DNA of 64,000 nt, from the NCBI GenBank assembly GCA_011316305.1, contig SAUG01000064.1:1-64000 (forward strand). Direction: 5' to 3'. The notes beneath the pieces are model-generated. The model was given only the letters and a program-made list of their open reading frames with translations. It was not told the origin of the DNA and searched no databases. Made by a program: the position numbers and the translations under genes. This document shows positions 13,359-23,484 of the stretch, piece by piece; positions within the stretch are counted from its first letter, which is position 1; each line of letters starts with the position of its first letter. The stretch comes from Rusavskia elegans. Its lineage: Eukaryota; Ascomycota; Lecanoromycetes; Teloschistales; Teloschistaceae.

Positions 13359-13690
13359 GTTAATTAGACTAGGATACTAGTTTTTATACCGTATATCCAA
13401 CGCTAGCGTACTAATATTAAAGTGAATTACTTACGGAACCGACGGTTGACCGGATACCAAAAAAATAAATAAAACAATATATAAAATAGAAAAGAAAATA
13501 TTATTAATTTTAGTAATTTTAGTAAATTAATTTCGAATTTCCGGATTTAATCCGGAACCGAATTAAATCAAATTTTAAAATAATTCGATTCGATTCGGTT
13601 CGATATCTAGAAAAGTCGGAACCGATTTAGATCGAATCGGTTTTTCTAATTCGGATTCGAAATTTAATCCGACAATCAATCTACGTATAT
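13359..13690. repeat. Diverged repeat, partner of 55-1,640
   Basis: See the entry at 55-1,640. The remaining RIP-mutated DNA from 12,372 to 14,440 shows no readable gene. Confidence 0.5.
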
Positions 13691-14440
13691 ATTTCTATAA
13701 ACTATACTGTAGCTAAATTAGACCATAGTATTTTTATCTATAATAACTATATCGATTTTCGCGTACGTCAACCACTTTATTATAGCTATAGCAATCTATA
13801 TCGACTACGATAAAAAGATCTGTCTTTAAAACGCGCTATTCGACCTTTTTACCTTTTTTTAATTTAATCGATCGGGTAAAGCTTCTAGCCGTAGTAGCTA
13901 GCGTATCTTCTAGCGACCTTTTCAAAATTATATAAATTAAAGAATTTTATAATAGTTTCGTAAAACGTTTAAATGTAGATTATATATTAGATATAACCGA
14001 AACGAAAACTATAGATAGATATTATATAGTATAGCAGATAGTTATAGCGGAAATATTAAATATTTAGAATTATTTATAATATCGAAAAAGGATTAAATAT
14101 ATATTATTTAAATATAGTAAAAGATTCGTCATCGCGAATAAAAAAGAAAATAGTTAAAATAGAAATAATTAACTACGTTATAAATCTAGTTTGACGAATA
14201 TATTTTTAATTGTAAAAAAGTTTTTATATATAATATAATAAATATTGCCGTAGATAACGTTAATAAAATATATATATATTCATTTAAAATTCAATATAAT
14301 TCCAGATAGAAACTTTCTAAAAAGAAAAACTAAATATTAATTTACTAATATTTAATAAAAAAATCAAATAGATAATTAATCGAATTTCTAAAAAAAAAAG
14401 ATGGTAACTTAATAAAATGATAAAAATCCTTTATTTCCGA

Positions 14441-15118
14441 TATAAACTCCCTGCGGGGTTTACCTTTCACGGGCACCAAAATCTCACTAGCAGTGTAGAT
14501 CTGCCAAGGAGACAACCCCACCGTCTGACAGCAACGTCGTTTGCCTTCCGTAAACGTCCATCGCCTTGACACTGCTCGCCGCCTGTGTCTGTCGAATGGT
14601 AGAAGTCGTACGTATGCTTCCATGCTACCTTCTGTCGCCATAGGTCCGTGGAAGGTCCGGAGGGTTGCTCTGACTGCATAGGTGAATGATGCTTCTGCAC
14701 AGCAACTCTCTCGACAACTACTACTACACCACCAACCTCACCGATCTACCATCAACCTCCTGATTTCAATCTCTTGACACGAGGCCACCGCTGCTCTTTC
14801 AGCACCCCCCCCCTTACGAGTTCTGCTTCGTTGCCCTCTACCATCACGGCCCCCATGGCTAGCCTTCCCTCGACCCATCTCCCCGGGTTAGGACGCCTTA
14901 TTCGATGAGAAGGCAACTCATACCCGCTGGCTGAGCTTTATAGTCGGCCCTGGCCGCCTGTTAGACCCTTCTCGATCAAGGAGCCTATCGCGCTTGTGCT
15001 GAGTGAGTTCGATGGCGCCATCGAGGCAGTCCTTCTTGAGTAATCTTGGAGGCTAAATCTTAGCAGCATCCCACCACGTACAACATCACACCAAGAGCCC
15101 TTACCACTTCCACTCTCA
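14441..15118 (+). promoter_or_regulatory. Upstream region of the cluster regulator
   Basis: The first normal-composition DNA after the AT block. It contains a perfect 16-bp palindrome, tcgatggcgccatcga, at 15,009-15,024, about 95 bp before the regulator start codon. No gene is supported here. Confidence 0.4.
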
Positions 15119-16887
15119 ATGTCGGTCCCGGCGGCGGAGGCGCCTGCCTTCGCCTTTGCCTTTCAGGCCCGCCGCTTCGCATGCGACCGGTGCCACCGCT
15201 ACAAGCTCAAGTGTGAACGAGGCCCTCTGATAATGACCTCGGGCGTGCCTACACCTCTAGGACCCTGTAAAAGATGTGAAAAGGCTCGGGTGGATTGCAC
15301 AAGCAGTAATACCGCTACAGCAAGCTCGTCGAAGCAGAAAGATGTTCGTAGCAACGATACACCCACCAACCTGACCAAGACTACTGCTGCTGCTGCCGCT
15401 GCTGCTCCGAGGCAAGCCTCGTCCAACGCCACAGATACACCCACAGTCACTACGCACGATCTAGCACCGTTCTCGCCTTCGGCTAGGCCCCTGTTCACCA
15501 ATCCCGAGTCCACCCTAGTCGACCCTTCTCTCTTTCTGGATACCTTCGATTTTGATCTTGGTGCTGTCAGTGGAGAGAGAAGTGACCAACTTGATGTCTC
15601 ATCGGTCTTTGCCCGTGGGCTCCCATCGCCCAATAAATCTTCAGATGGAATCTCCAACACTCCAACCACCGAGTCCCGGGCTGCGGAACAACACTCCCAT
15701 TTCGATGACAGCGAGGATTTGAACGGCAATGGACTGGCAATGTCGGACTTGTTGAATACCTCGCCTACAGAGAGCTCTGGATGGGGTGAACATCAGCCGC
15801 CGTCATCAGCGGCAGGCGCCGTGGATTCATCAAGCCACCCGAGCTCTCTGAAGGAAACGCTACAAAAGCTTGGTGAATTACAAAGCTTCATATTCCGGGA
15901 ATTCGGGTCCATCTCCGAGGCTTCCCTCGCCACGACTTTCCTATCTCAATCAACGCTGCCGTTCAACGGTACTGGTAATGCTTCGTCGGATGGCAATCTC
16001 GTAGGGAAGGTGTTGTGTGCTTCGGAATGGTTGATTGTTATCCTGACGTCGTGCGGGCGGTATGAGACCGATGAACCTTCGGTAGTGTCACCTTCGCGAC
16101 CTCGCGGCAGTACTTTGATGAGTGGGTCCAAAAGAAGTCACGCACATCTCCTCGATGATGCGCATGACGTACATCCAAAAGACCTATCCAATTCTACGTC
16201 AAGACTATCATCATCATCAGCCAATCCACGAGTGAACCAGTTGGACCTGTTGCGGAAGACCCATACTATTGGCGGGTGGCCCTCACCGCTACCAACACCA
16301 CCGAGAAGGACCCCTAGCGGGGAAACCGAGACGACAATCTACTCGGGCTTACTCTCGCCAGCAAAATTAACATTGCTGGTATGTTATGTGACCTTGCTTG
16401 GGGTTTACCGGTCGATTCTCTCACAAGCTTTCGACATGATTCGAAGCCCTCTCTCTTCGTCACAACATGTGCGAACATCACGGGCAAGACCCTTCCAGAG
16501 CTCTAATGCCAGCCCCCCGTCGAGTCCTGCGATGAACAGTTCGACCATTTTAGGTTTCCGGATACAATTGGAGATGTTAACGCATACGTAAGTACCGTCA
16601 ATGCCCCCCTGCTCTGTGAATGACATGATCTCATCCACCTGTGGGGTTTCAGGCTGGAGCAAATCGACGATGCTTGGGCGGCAGCTCTGAAGAGAGGATC
16701 TGAACTCAGCGGCGGAAAACATCGAGACGGGGTCACCGCAACCAGAGTGCTACTGCAGAGCATGCTGGCCCACGAAGGATTTGATTGTGGGGACGATAGC
16801 GATGCGATTGGACTGGGGTCGCTTATGGTTCAGGTCGAAGACGTCAAACACTTGCTGCGTACTCATGGTGCGGCAAATCAGCGGTAA
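15119..16887 (+). CDS. Zn2Cys6 (AflR-type) cluster transcription factor
   Basis: Predicted DNA-binding regulator, probably pathway-specific for the adjacent cluster. Two exons (15,119-16,587 and 16,653-16,887) joined over a 65-nt intron (gtaagt...ttcag) give about 567 aa. Near the N-terminus (about residues 21-61) is the zinc cluster: CDRCHRYKLKC, then a loop with GPCKRCEKARVDC, giving the six cysteines that bind two zincs. The loop is longer than in Gal4 and resembles AflR-like regulators. A poly-Ala run lies at about residue 90, followed by a Ser/Thr/Pro-rich middle and a helical C-terminal part after the splice. It lies at the cluster edge beside RIP-mutated DNA, tail to tail with the hydrolase gene. 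The stop at 16,885-16,887 overlaps a possible further donor (gtaaga), so a small extra exon cannot be excluded. Confidence 0.82.
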
Positions 16888-17131
16888 GAAGACAATCCAC
16901 TTGGGCAGTGCGTCCAAAGAGAAGAGTACGGGAGACGCTAGTGTCTACCAGTATCTCGCATACGGGGTTCTGGCGAGACAGTCTTCGCCAGCTAAGAGCG
17001 GTTTGCTACATGTGCACTGGAATTGATTGCGCTTGCCTGTCAACCTTTCGACGAGGCCGAGAGCGAGATCACCCAAGGAACGAATAGACTCGAGTCACAA
17101 GGAGATGCATGAGTCGTCACGCCAAGCTATT

Positions 17132-18439
17132 CTAGCATTCGTTGAACAACTCTTTCCGCTTGATACCAAGCTTTTCATCTAGGAACCTGAACGTTCGCTG
17201 ATTTGCCAATTGCATAGCACCCATCTTGGCCTGCAACGCGCCCTGACCTGGAGAGGGTGACATCCATATCTGCTTGTCACCTTTACTCTCCTTTAGCCCA
17301 GTCAAGGCATTGTATGCCCGCATGGAATGGTGGTCGGCATTGACGTAAAGGCTGCTCGCGGCACCAGACACGAGTACAGGACACTTGACTCGGTGCAGCA
17401 AGCTCCTACCATCGGTCGAAGCCAAACTGTACTTCTTCATCTCCAGCATGATCTCCGCCGGCGACACGAGGCCATAGAATGTGCCGGACAGACAGACCTC
17501 CCATCTCATCTGGTAGGAAAACCTCATCATGAAGCCAATCATCGAGTCTACCACGCCGTTGCTCAGCCAGCCACGTCCCCATGCCCCGATAAAGGTCGGC
17601 GACACATGCGCCGTGGCGAAATCCCACATGCTGTAAATAGGATCCAGCGCCACGCATGCCTTGAGTCTCGCTTCACCCGTGGCGGCACGCAGAGCAAAGT
17701 ATCCGCCGAGCGATGCGCCCGCAATGGCAATCCGATCCAGATCCAGCTTAAGGTCCGTGTGCGAAGCGGCAAACGACTCGAGTCCGTCAATCACCCGCTT
17801 CACCACCACTTCCCAGTCCGGGCGCATCTTCCGATTGTGCTTGCGCAGCGTGATACCCTGGCCAGGTCCTTCAAAGGTCAGAACAGCATAGCCCAAGTCC
17901 GGACCAAGAGAGGGATGCATGTAGTACAGTTCCTCCTGCAGAGCATCCGCCCCGCCGTTGCTCAACAAGATGGGAATCTTGCCAGGAAGGCGACACGAGT
18001 CGGGGGGGAGGTAAAGTGTGGCAGGGAGCGGGGGCCCGTCATCATAAGCTATGTCGAGGAAATGAACGGGAGAGTCGAACAGGAGGACGGCCTTTTTGAA
18101 CAACTCGCTGACCTTCTCCACCACATGGACCAAGTCGGGATCGGGGTCATTGGGCCCATTGCCGAGCAACAGATACCCACTCGCTCTTGTGTAGTTGGAC
18201 GCTCTCAAGAACGCCTGCCGTGCGGATTTGACGTCGCCGCTCTGACATGCCTGGTGTGCGAGAGCTTCAGCACGGCGTGCTTGGGATGCCCAGGCTGTCT
18301 GCCACCGCTGAGGATCTCCATTCTTTATCTCTCCCACTGCTTCGAGAACTTCGGCTACATCTGCTCCGCCGTATGGTGCTGTCCCCAGGATGCGAATTGT
18401 CTCGAAGTCGAGCCATTCATTTGTGAAGAGATGATGCAT
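17132..18439 (-). CDS. Alpha/beta hydrolase of the cytochalasan CcsE/PyiE type
   Basis: Single exon, about 435 aa. The start is placed at ATG 18,439 (MHHLFTNEWLDFETIRILG), because the open frame upstream has no earlier ATG and this matches how the family begins. An N-terminal helical cap precedes a hydrolase core. The nucleophile elbow GASLGG has Ser at about residue 243, an acidic residue follows in CVALDPIY, and a His lies in NADHHS near the C-terminus. Homologues in cytochalasan and pyrrocidine clusters are essential and are thought to act on the intermediate released by the PKS-NRPS, at the pyrrolinone-forming step. Its presence with a Diels-Alderase and trans-ER is strong context for that pathway. 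It is divergently arranged with the SDR. Confidence 0.82.
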   Translation of the reverse strand: MHHLFTNEWLDFETIRILGTAPYGGADVAEVLEAVGEIKNGDPQRWQTAWASQARRAEALAHQACQSGDVKSARQAFLRASNYTRASGYLLLGNGPNDPDPDLVHVVEKVSELFKKAVLLFDSPVHFLDIAYDDGPPLPATLYLPPDSCRLPGKIPILLSNGGADALQEELYYMHPSLGPDLGYAVLTFEGPGQGITLRKHNRKMRPDWEVVVKRVIDGLESFAASHTDLKLDLDRIAIAGASLGGYFALRAATGEARLKACVALDPIYSMWDFATAHVSPTFIGAWGRGWLSNGVVDSMIGFMMRFSYQMRWEVCLSGTFYGLVSPAEIMLEMKKYSLASTDGRSLLHRVKCPVLVSGAASSLYVNADHHSMRAYNALTGLKESKGDKQIWMSPSPGQGALQAKMGAMQLANQRTFRFLDEKLGIKRKELFNEC

Positions 18440-18928
18440 AGCCACGAACGAATAAAGACTGGAGATGTGGCGATGCACAGAGTTATGCGAGCCATTTTTA
18501 GGAAGCCTCGTATCTCCAGGCAAAGCTCGTTCTAATACTCGGAGTCCGGTCAGAGACCTGAGCTTCCTGCTTCTGCAGTCTAGCGCCACGTAGGTGACGG
18601 GGATGTCGATCTCCGATGCGCGATTGAAGCTGAAGACCGGCTGTCAGCTGTCGGCTGTCGGCTGTCGGCTGTCGGCTGTCAAGCGTCGGCCGCCGGCCCG
18701 CCGCCGTAGTGTCACGCACTAATGCAGATCGGACATCCGAATCCGATCGGAAAGTTGCCTAAGCCAACAACTTACGTGTCCCTCGGCATGCGAATATCAT
18801 CGTAGCGTGTCGTGTCTCTGTTTGGCTTGTATCATGCTTACAAACTTTTTTCGTTCTCCGAAAATCGCCAATTACTCTCGCTTCCTACCATAAGATCAAC
18901 CAGATAGCTCATCACCGCCTATAGCACC
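18440..18928. promoter_or_regulatory. Divergent promoter region, hydrolase / SDR
   Basis: 489 bp between two divergent starts. It contains a 7-bp tandem repeat (ctgtcgg, about six units, 18,639-18,680). The SDR start has a good context, caccATGG. Confidence 0.45.
18639..18680. repeat. 7-bp minisatellite (ctgtcgg)n
   Basis: About six units in a row with small variations (ctgtcag, ctgtcgg x4, ctgtcaa). Confidence 0.8.
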
Positions 18929-20029
18929 ATGGCTGCTAGCAGTGTCATTCACGCTAAAACCGATCGTCCTGGCGGACCTCCAAAAGTCCCGCCAGGGCCC
19001 AAACTCCTGTGGTGGTCCGCTCGTCATCCACCCGAGGATCCCACTGTAAGGTTCGACTCCCGGACTATCGTCATTACCGGCGCCAATACTGGTCTTGGCT
19101 TCGAAGCTGCGCTCAAGTATGCTTCGCTTGGAGCAGCCAGGCTACTTCTCGGTGTTCGTTCAATCGCCAAGGGAAACGAAGCCAAGGCGAAAATCGTCGA
19201 GAAGACAGGCTTTCCTGCCAGAGACATCTCTGTCCTCCACGTCGATCTCACCTCCTTTACGAGTGTCCAGAAATTTGTGGAGGAGCTTGACAAGGCAGCG
19301 GACCACATTGACGTCGTTTTGCTGAACGCTGGTGTTGGGCCCCCTAGCTTCAAGAAATCGCCTCAGGGGTGGGAGATGGCAGTGCAAGTCAACGTGCTAT
19401 CGACTGCACTCATGGCTCTGTTGTTACTTCCCAAACTTCGTGCCTCCGCTCAAGCTCGCCGAGGCGGGCTCGTGCACATGGTTTTCGTCAACAGCATCGC
19501 CCATGCCGACGTCAAGCGAGAATGGTTTCAGAATACAACCCTGTTGACAGCGGCCAATGACGAGAAGTCGTGGGACGCCCAGAAGAGCTATGGCATGGTC
19601 AAACTCCTGGGTATGGCGGCGATGCAAGGGGTTTCCAGCGCTGCGGCCAATGGCCCCAGTGGGGATGCGATTGTGGTTAATGCCTGCTGTCCCTCGCTTT
19701 GCAAGACGGATCTGGGACGCGACTGGGGAACAGGGATGAAGGTTGTCATGATGGGTATGCAGGCTGTGTTCGCCCGTACTGCTGAACAAGGTGCCCGGAC
19801 GCTGGTGAGCTCCTCTGCTCTCGATTCGGAGGCTGCGGGCAAGTTTTGGTCTCATGACTTGCTGTATCCGTAAGTAATCCCTCCACTCTCATACTGGCAG
19901 AGTACCCAAGCTGATCACGTCACTAGGCCCGGCCCGCTTACCGAAGATGAGAGCTTGATGGACAGTGTCTGGGCTGAAATAGTCAACGTCCTGGAAAAAC
20001 AAGTTCCTCAAATCCGGAGCTTGTCTTGA
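18929..20029 (+). CDS. Short-chain dehydrogenase/reductase
   Basis: NAD(P)-dependent oxidoreductase of the SDR superfamily, about 347 aa. Exons are 18,929-19,869 and 19,927-20,029, separated by a 57-nt intron (gtaagt...ctag). The dinucleotide-binding motif TGANTGLG is at about residues 50-57, a NAG motif (LLNAGVG) follows, and the active site has Ser in VNSIAHA and Tyr/Lys in SYGMVK. A 40-residue Pro-rich N-terminal extension precedes the fold. SDRs occur in aspochalasin and related cytochalasan clusters, where they oxidise or reduce macrocycle oxygens set by P450s; that role here is inference. It runs divergently from the hydrolase and converges on the small gene at 20,211. Confidence 0.85.
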
Positions 20030-20210
20030 TCGAGGTCAGCGGAGCCACGGCTGTAGGGCGTCATGGCGTTCTCGGTCACGAGCTGGCAGGAGCGGACCCT
20101 TGTGCTTTCATACTTCCGACATTGCATTCAGTTCAGCGGCATATTGCTAAAGTTTGGACACGCCTCTCACTGCACCACGACTACGCCAAGGAGATGTAAG
20201 ACTAGCTCGA

Positions 20211-20849
20211 TTACAATGCTTGAGGCGGACCAAGATAATCAAATAACATCTTTGCCGTCGCCTTTTGGTCGTCTTTGGTGGTTGTGGCATACTTGCAGAG
20301 ATGCCTTTGGCCCTCTACTCTCTCAAAGGCCCACAATATACGCGATGTCCATCCCGTGTGTATCCCAATTGTTGTTTCCATGATCCCCACAGTCGATTGT
20401 CCGCTGATCGGTTCAATTTCCCGCTGCAACGAGTCCGCCTTCGTTACTTCATCATGTCCTACATACACGTTGGTGGCGCTGATTTCACCAAAGATGGGGA
20501 CTGTGTCGTATCTCGTTTTGCCGTCCAGAATGTATTCATTCGAGCTGTCGAAGCCGCCTGGTCGGACTGTTTGCTTGACGGTGAAACGAATGGGTGCGTC
20601 CTCGGTTTCGGGGAGATCTTGCTGAAAGGATAACTCCAGGCTTGCTACGTTGATAATTTTCCGCACGATCCAAGGTATTCCTTGCTGCAACCCCAACCCG
20701 TGTCAGCATTAGGGGCCACAGGAATTGTTCGACAAAACTGCTCATGAACTTACAAGCGCAAACGTGTCTTCGAGCGAGTCCGATAGATTCTGGTTCAGGC
20801 TCCAATGACCCGTCACGTCAAGGATGTCGATATTGTCTGGGGCAGCCAT
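20211..20849 (-). CDS. Small conserved fungal protein of unknown function in the cluster
   Basis: Two exons on the minus strand: 20,754-20,849 encodes 32 residues from ATG 20,849 (MAAPDNIDILDVTGHWSLNQ), and 20,211-20,684 the rest, joined over a 69-nt intron (gtaagt...ttgcag). The product is about 189 aa. It opens with D-V-T-G-H-W-x-L-N followed by L-S-D, continues with QGIPWIVRKIINVASLELSF, and has WAFERVEGQRH near the end. This pattern matches, from memory, a family of fungal cytoplasmic proteins of about 180-200 aa that often sit by metabolite genes and look beta-rich, possibly calycin-like. No signal peptide or membrane segment is seen and no catalytic motif is evident. It lies between the SDR and the first P450. 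The exon structure and low-noise coding make it a real gene; function unknown. Confidence 0.7.
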
Positions 20850-21104
20850 ATCACTCCTATAGCCTTCTCAAGTCAGGACTCTCTGCAGTGACCAGCTGCC
20901 CTTGTATCCTCTACATGCCATTCTCGGCAGCCGGGTCCGGTGCCGCCGATCGCATCGGACCAGTATCGGATGCTACCGGTATGCTACCCGTGTTGCACAG
21001 TCAGACTCCATGCCCTACTTCTGGCCATTAGACCTTCTCTGACTGAAGTCATCGCTTGCTATTGGCCCCTTGATCACAGAGTATTGCCCGTGAGAGTTGG
21101 ATAC

Positions 21105-22989
21105 ATGGCAATGGACCTAATCAAGTCATACTCTCGCTTCGTCGAAAATGTTGGCATTATCCGTACGACGATTGCCCCAATACGGCTTACTCGAATACAG
21201 CTCGCAAGGTTGGCTCTGGCCCAATGCTGGCGAGATGCATTATTTCGAACAACGACCATCTACTACTCTATGACCGAGAGCTGGGCCCGTACTGTAGAGA
21301 ACGTTTGGATCATGAGGGCGACACTCGCTCCCATACGACTAACTCGATGGCAACTTATCAAATTGATCCTAGCCCAGCTCTGGCGTGATGCCGGGTTGGT
21401 CTCCCGAGTCTTCTCATTAATACTGGCAGTCGTCGTGATAGCAGTCCTTCTTGACCGCTGGACAAGGCCCAAATCTCTAGAAGCCTTAGGCATCCCAATC
21501 GGCGGATCGTCTAGTGGTTCGAAAATGGATTTTCAGACAATGCTCGAAAATTGCAAATCAAAGGTCCGTTGGCTGTAAAAGATCTAAATTGATGGCGGAA
21601 AAATTGACAATCCTATAGTATCCCAAACAACCTTTCTTGATACGAGCATTCGGCGTGGAATACGCAGTATTCCCTTCCTCGTTCTTCGACGAGATCAAGC
21701 GACTACCGGAACAGCAAGCCTCAGCGCTGGCCTTCTTCCGGGACTCTTTCCACGAGCCATGGTCTGGTATACCACGCCAATCTGCCGAGCTACTCAAGGC
21801 TGTCTCGGTCGATTTACCTCGTGCCATTCCGGTCTTCGTCCGCCGTCGACAGAGAGACTGCGCGGCTGCTTGCCAAAATGTTATTGGTACGCCTGCAGAG
21901 TGGAAAGAAATCACACTGTTTGCAGGAATGCAAGAAATCGTTGCGTCCACAAATGCAAGCGCGTTCGTTGGCCATGAGCTGGGCACCAACAGGAAATGGA
22001 CACGATCCGTTGAGAGGTTGCCCATGGCTGCGCTCATCGGGACTGTCCTGCTTAGCTATCTCCCGCTCATGCTGCGTCCCATCTTCAAGCCGATCTTGTT
22101 TGCGCCTGCCATGTGGCTACGCTGGACCATGGCAAGTCTGCTTACTCCCGTGCTCAAGGAGGACATCGACGAATTCGACCGTAGCACTGACAAAAAGCAC
22201 TTGCATGGTCCTAAGGAGAAAGGCAAAGTACCCATGACTGGGTGGCTCCTGAATCGGTACAAGCCACGTCAAGCAATCATGCAAAGACTGATTGACGATT
22301 ACATCACTTTGTCCTTCGAATCTACAGCTTCTTCGGCGGGGACGCTCTTCTTTATCATGGGAGAGCTGGCTGCAGACCCAGAATTGGCCGATGACCTACG
22401 GAGAGAGCTGGTGGCCCGTGCCCCAAAGGGTGATCTACCACTGACGCATCTGACGGAGCTGCGAAAGATGGACAGCGTGATGCGGGAATCGACGAGAGCA
22501 AATCCATTCAGTCATCGTAAGTTCATTATGTTTCTTCTGGCATTGTTGACCTAACGATTCCGTCTAGTTGTGCTCTATCGAAAGCTGCTTACCCCTTTGC
22601 AACTTTCCATGGGACCCAAGCTCCCTGCCGGAACCAACATCTGCGTTGACGCTCATCATATCAACTTCTCAACCTCGCTATGGGACGATCCCAAACATTT
22701 CGACGGTTTACGACATTACAAGAAACGTCAGACCCCAGACAACGAACAGCGGTTCAAGTTTGCCAACCTGGGGTCCGACTCCCCTGGCTGGGGCGACGGT
22801 CTTCAGGCCTGTCCAGGTCGGTTGTTTGCGGACAATACACTCAAGATTATTTTGACGCATCTGTTGCTAAACTATGAGTTCAAGCTGAGACCCGGGGACA
22901 CCAAGCCGAAAAGAGGTAGTGCACCGAACGGAACAATGTATCCGGATATGTGGGCGAAGATTCTGTTCAGGTTGCGACCGATGAATTGA
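21105..22989 (+). CDS. Cytochrome P450 (first of two), with duplicated N-terminal segment
   Basis: Membrane-bound haem monooxygenase, probably oxidising the cytochalasan skeleton. Exons end at 21,563, then run 21,619-22,516 and 22,568-22,989 (introns of 55 and 51 nt). The open frame allows starts at 21,105 or 21,111 (about 590 aa) or 21,270 (about 537 aa). The last gives a normal length for this class. A membrane helix (about FSLILAVVVIAVLL) follows. The ExxR motif is ESTR in MRESTRANP, and the haem loop is GWGDGLQACPGR. The I-helix reads FESTASSAG, lacking the classical AGxDT, as in several fungal P450s. A 51-residue unit before the helix is present twice in tandem (about 71% identical over 35 residues). 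It is 0.5 kb upstream of a second P450 in the same direction. Confidence 0.82.
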
Positions 22990-23484
22990 GCATAAATCTG
23001 CTGATAGACCGGGAGTGCTCACATTTTTTCGGGAGACAAAAGAATCATGACCTAAATTCTTAACAATACATACGATTCCATCGATCATAGCAATATATTG
23101 AAATTACTCATTCGGATTCTGCCAATGTTTTGTATTGCTATTAGCTACCTGGATCAACAATGGCGGGTTCGAATCATCCCAGCGCTGACCCAGACTGCCT
23201 CCGCTGCAGCTCTAGAAGCTATGTTCAGACCGAGTACAGAGAGTTGATATTCATTGGCAGAACCGGACTAGATCGTTCACAATTATCATGCACGATGAGG
23301 ACATCTCTATTCTCGGCTTACAAATGAAAGGATCCTGGCCGATAGACTAGTATTGAATCGGGGTCGGCACAACCGGACCTTGCTGCAAGGATTCCTAATT
23401 AAAGTGTGAGCTTTAAGATATGTGTGGTACTCACTATAGTAGACCAAAATTTTTGCCAGGTCAAGTCCAACCTTGGAGGCAACG
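22990..23484 (+). promoter_or_regulatory. Intergenic region between the two P450 genes
   Basis: 495 bp. No gene or clear motif was recognised; presumably the terminator of the first P450 and promoter of the second. Confidence 0.3.

Larger units (their letters stand above)
1..14440. other. AT-rich, RIP-mutated repeat block
   Basis: This block has very low GC and long runs nearly free of the dinucleotides CA and TG, while TA is abundant and the remaining C sits mostly in CG. That is the signature of fungal repeat-induced point mutation (CpA to TpA). It contains no credible open gene; the recognisable protein traces are riddled with stops and C-to-Y, D-to-N and W-to-stop changes. A sharp change to roughly balanced base composition occurs at about 14,440-14,460, just before the regulator gene. 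Short patches (about 8,470-8,610, 11,810-11,960 and 12,410-12,520) keep many CA/TG and look less mutated. Confidence 0.9.

Noticed and set aside
14345..14700. Short minus-strand frames at the AT boundary
   Set aside because: One runs into RIP-mutated AT sequence and neither shows motifs or good start context.
15199..15729. Long minus-strand open frame over the regulator
   Set aside because: Antisense shadow of the zinc-cluster gene; Ser/Val repeats mirror its Ala- and Thr-rich codons.
16781..17026. Small frame after the regulator stop as an extra gene
   Set aside because: It overlaps the regulator's last exon in another frame and has no motif.
17327..18535. 402-codon plus-strand open frame across the hydrolase
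   Set aside because: It is antisense to a gene with clear hydrolase motifs, and its composition (Arg/His-rich, no motif) is that of a shadow frame.
20940..21104. N-terminal extension of the first P450 frame upstream of 21,105
   Set aside because: Open by chance; the added residues resemble no P450 leader and carry no membrane signal.
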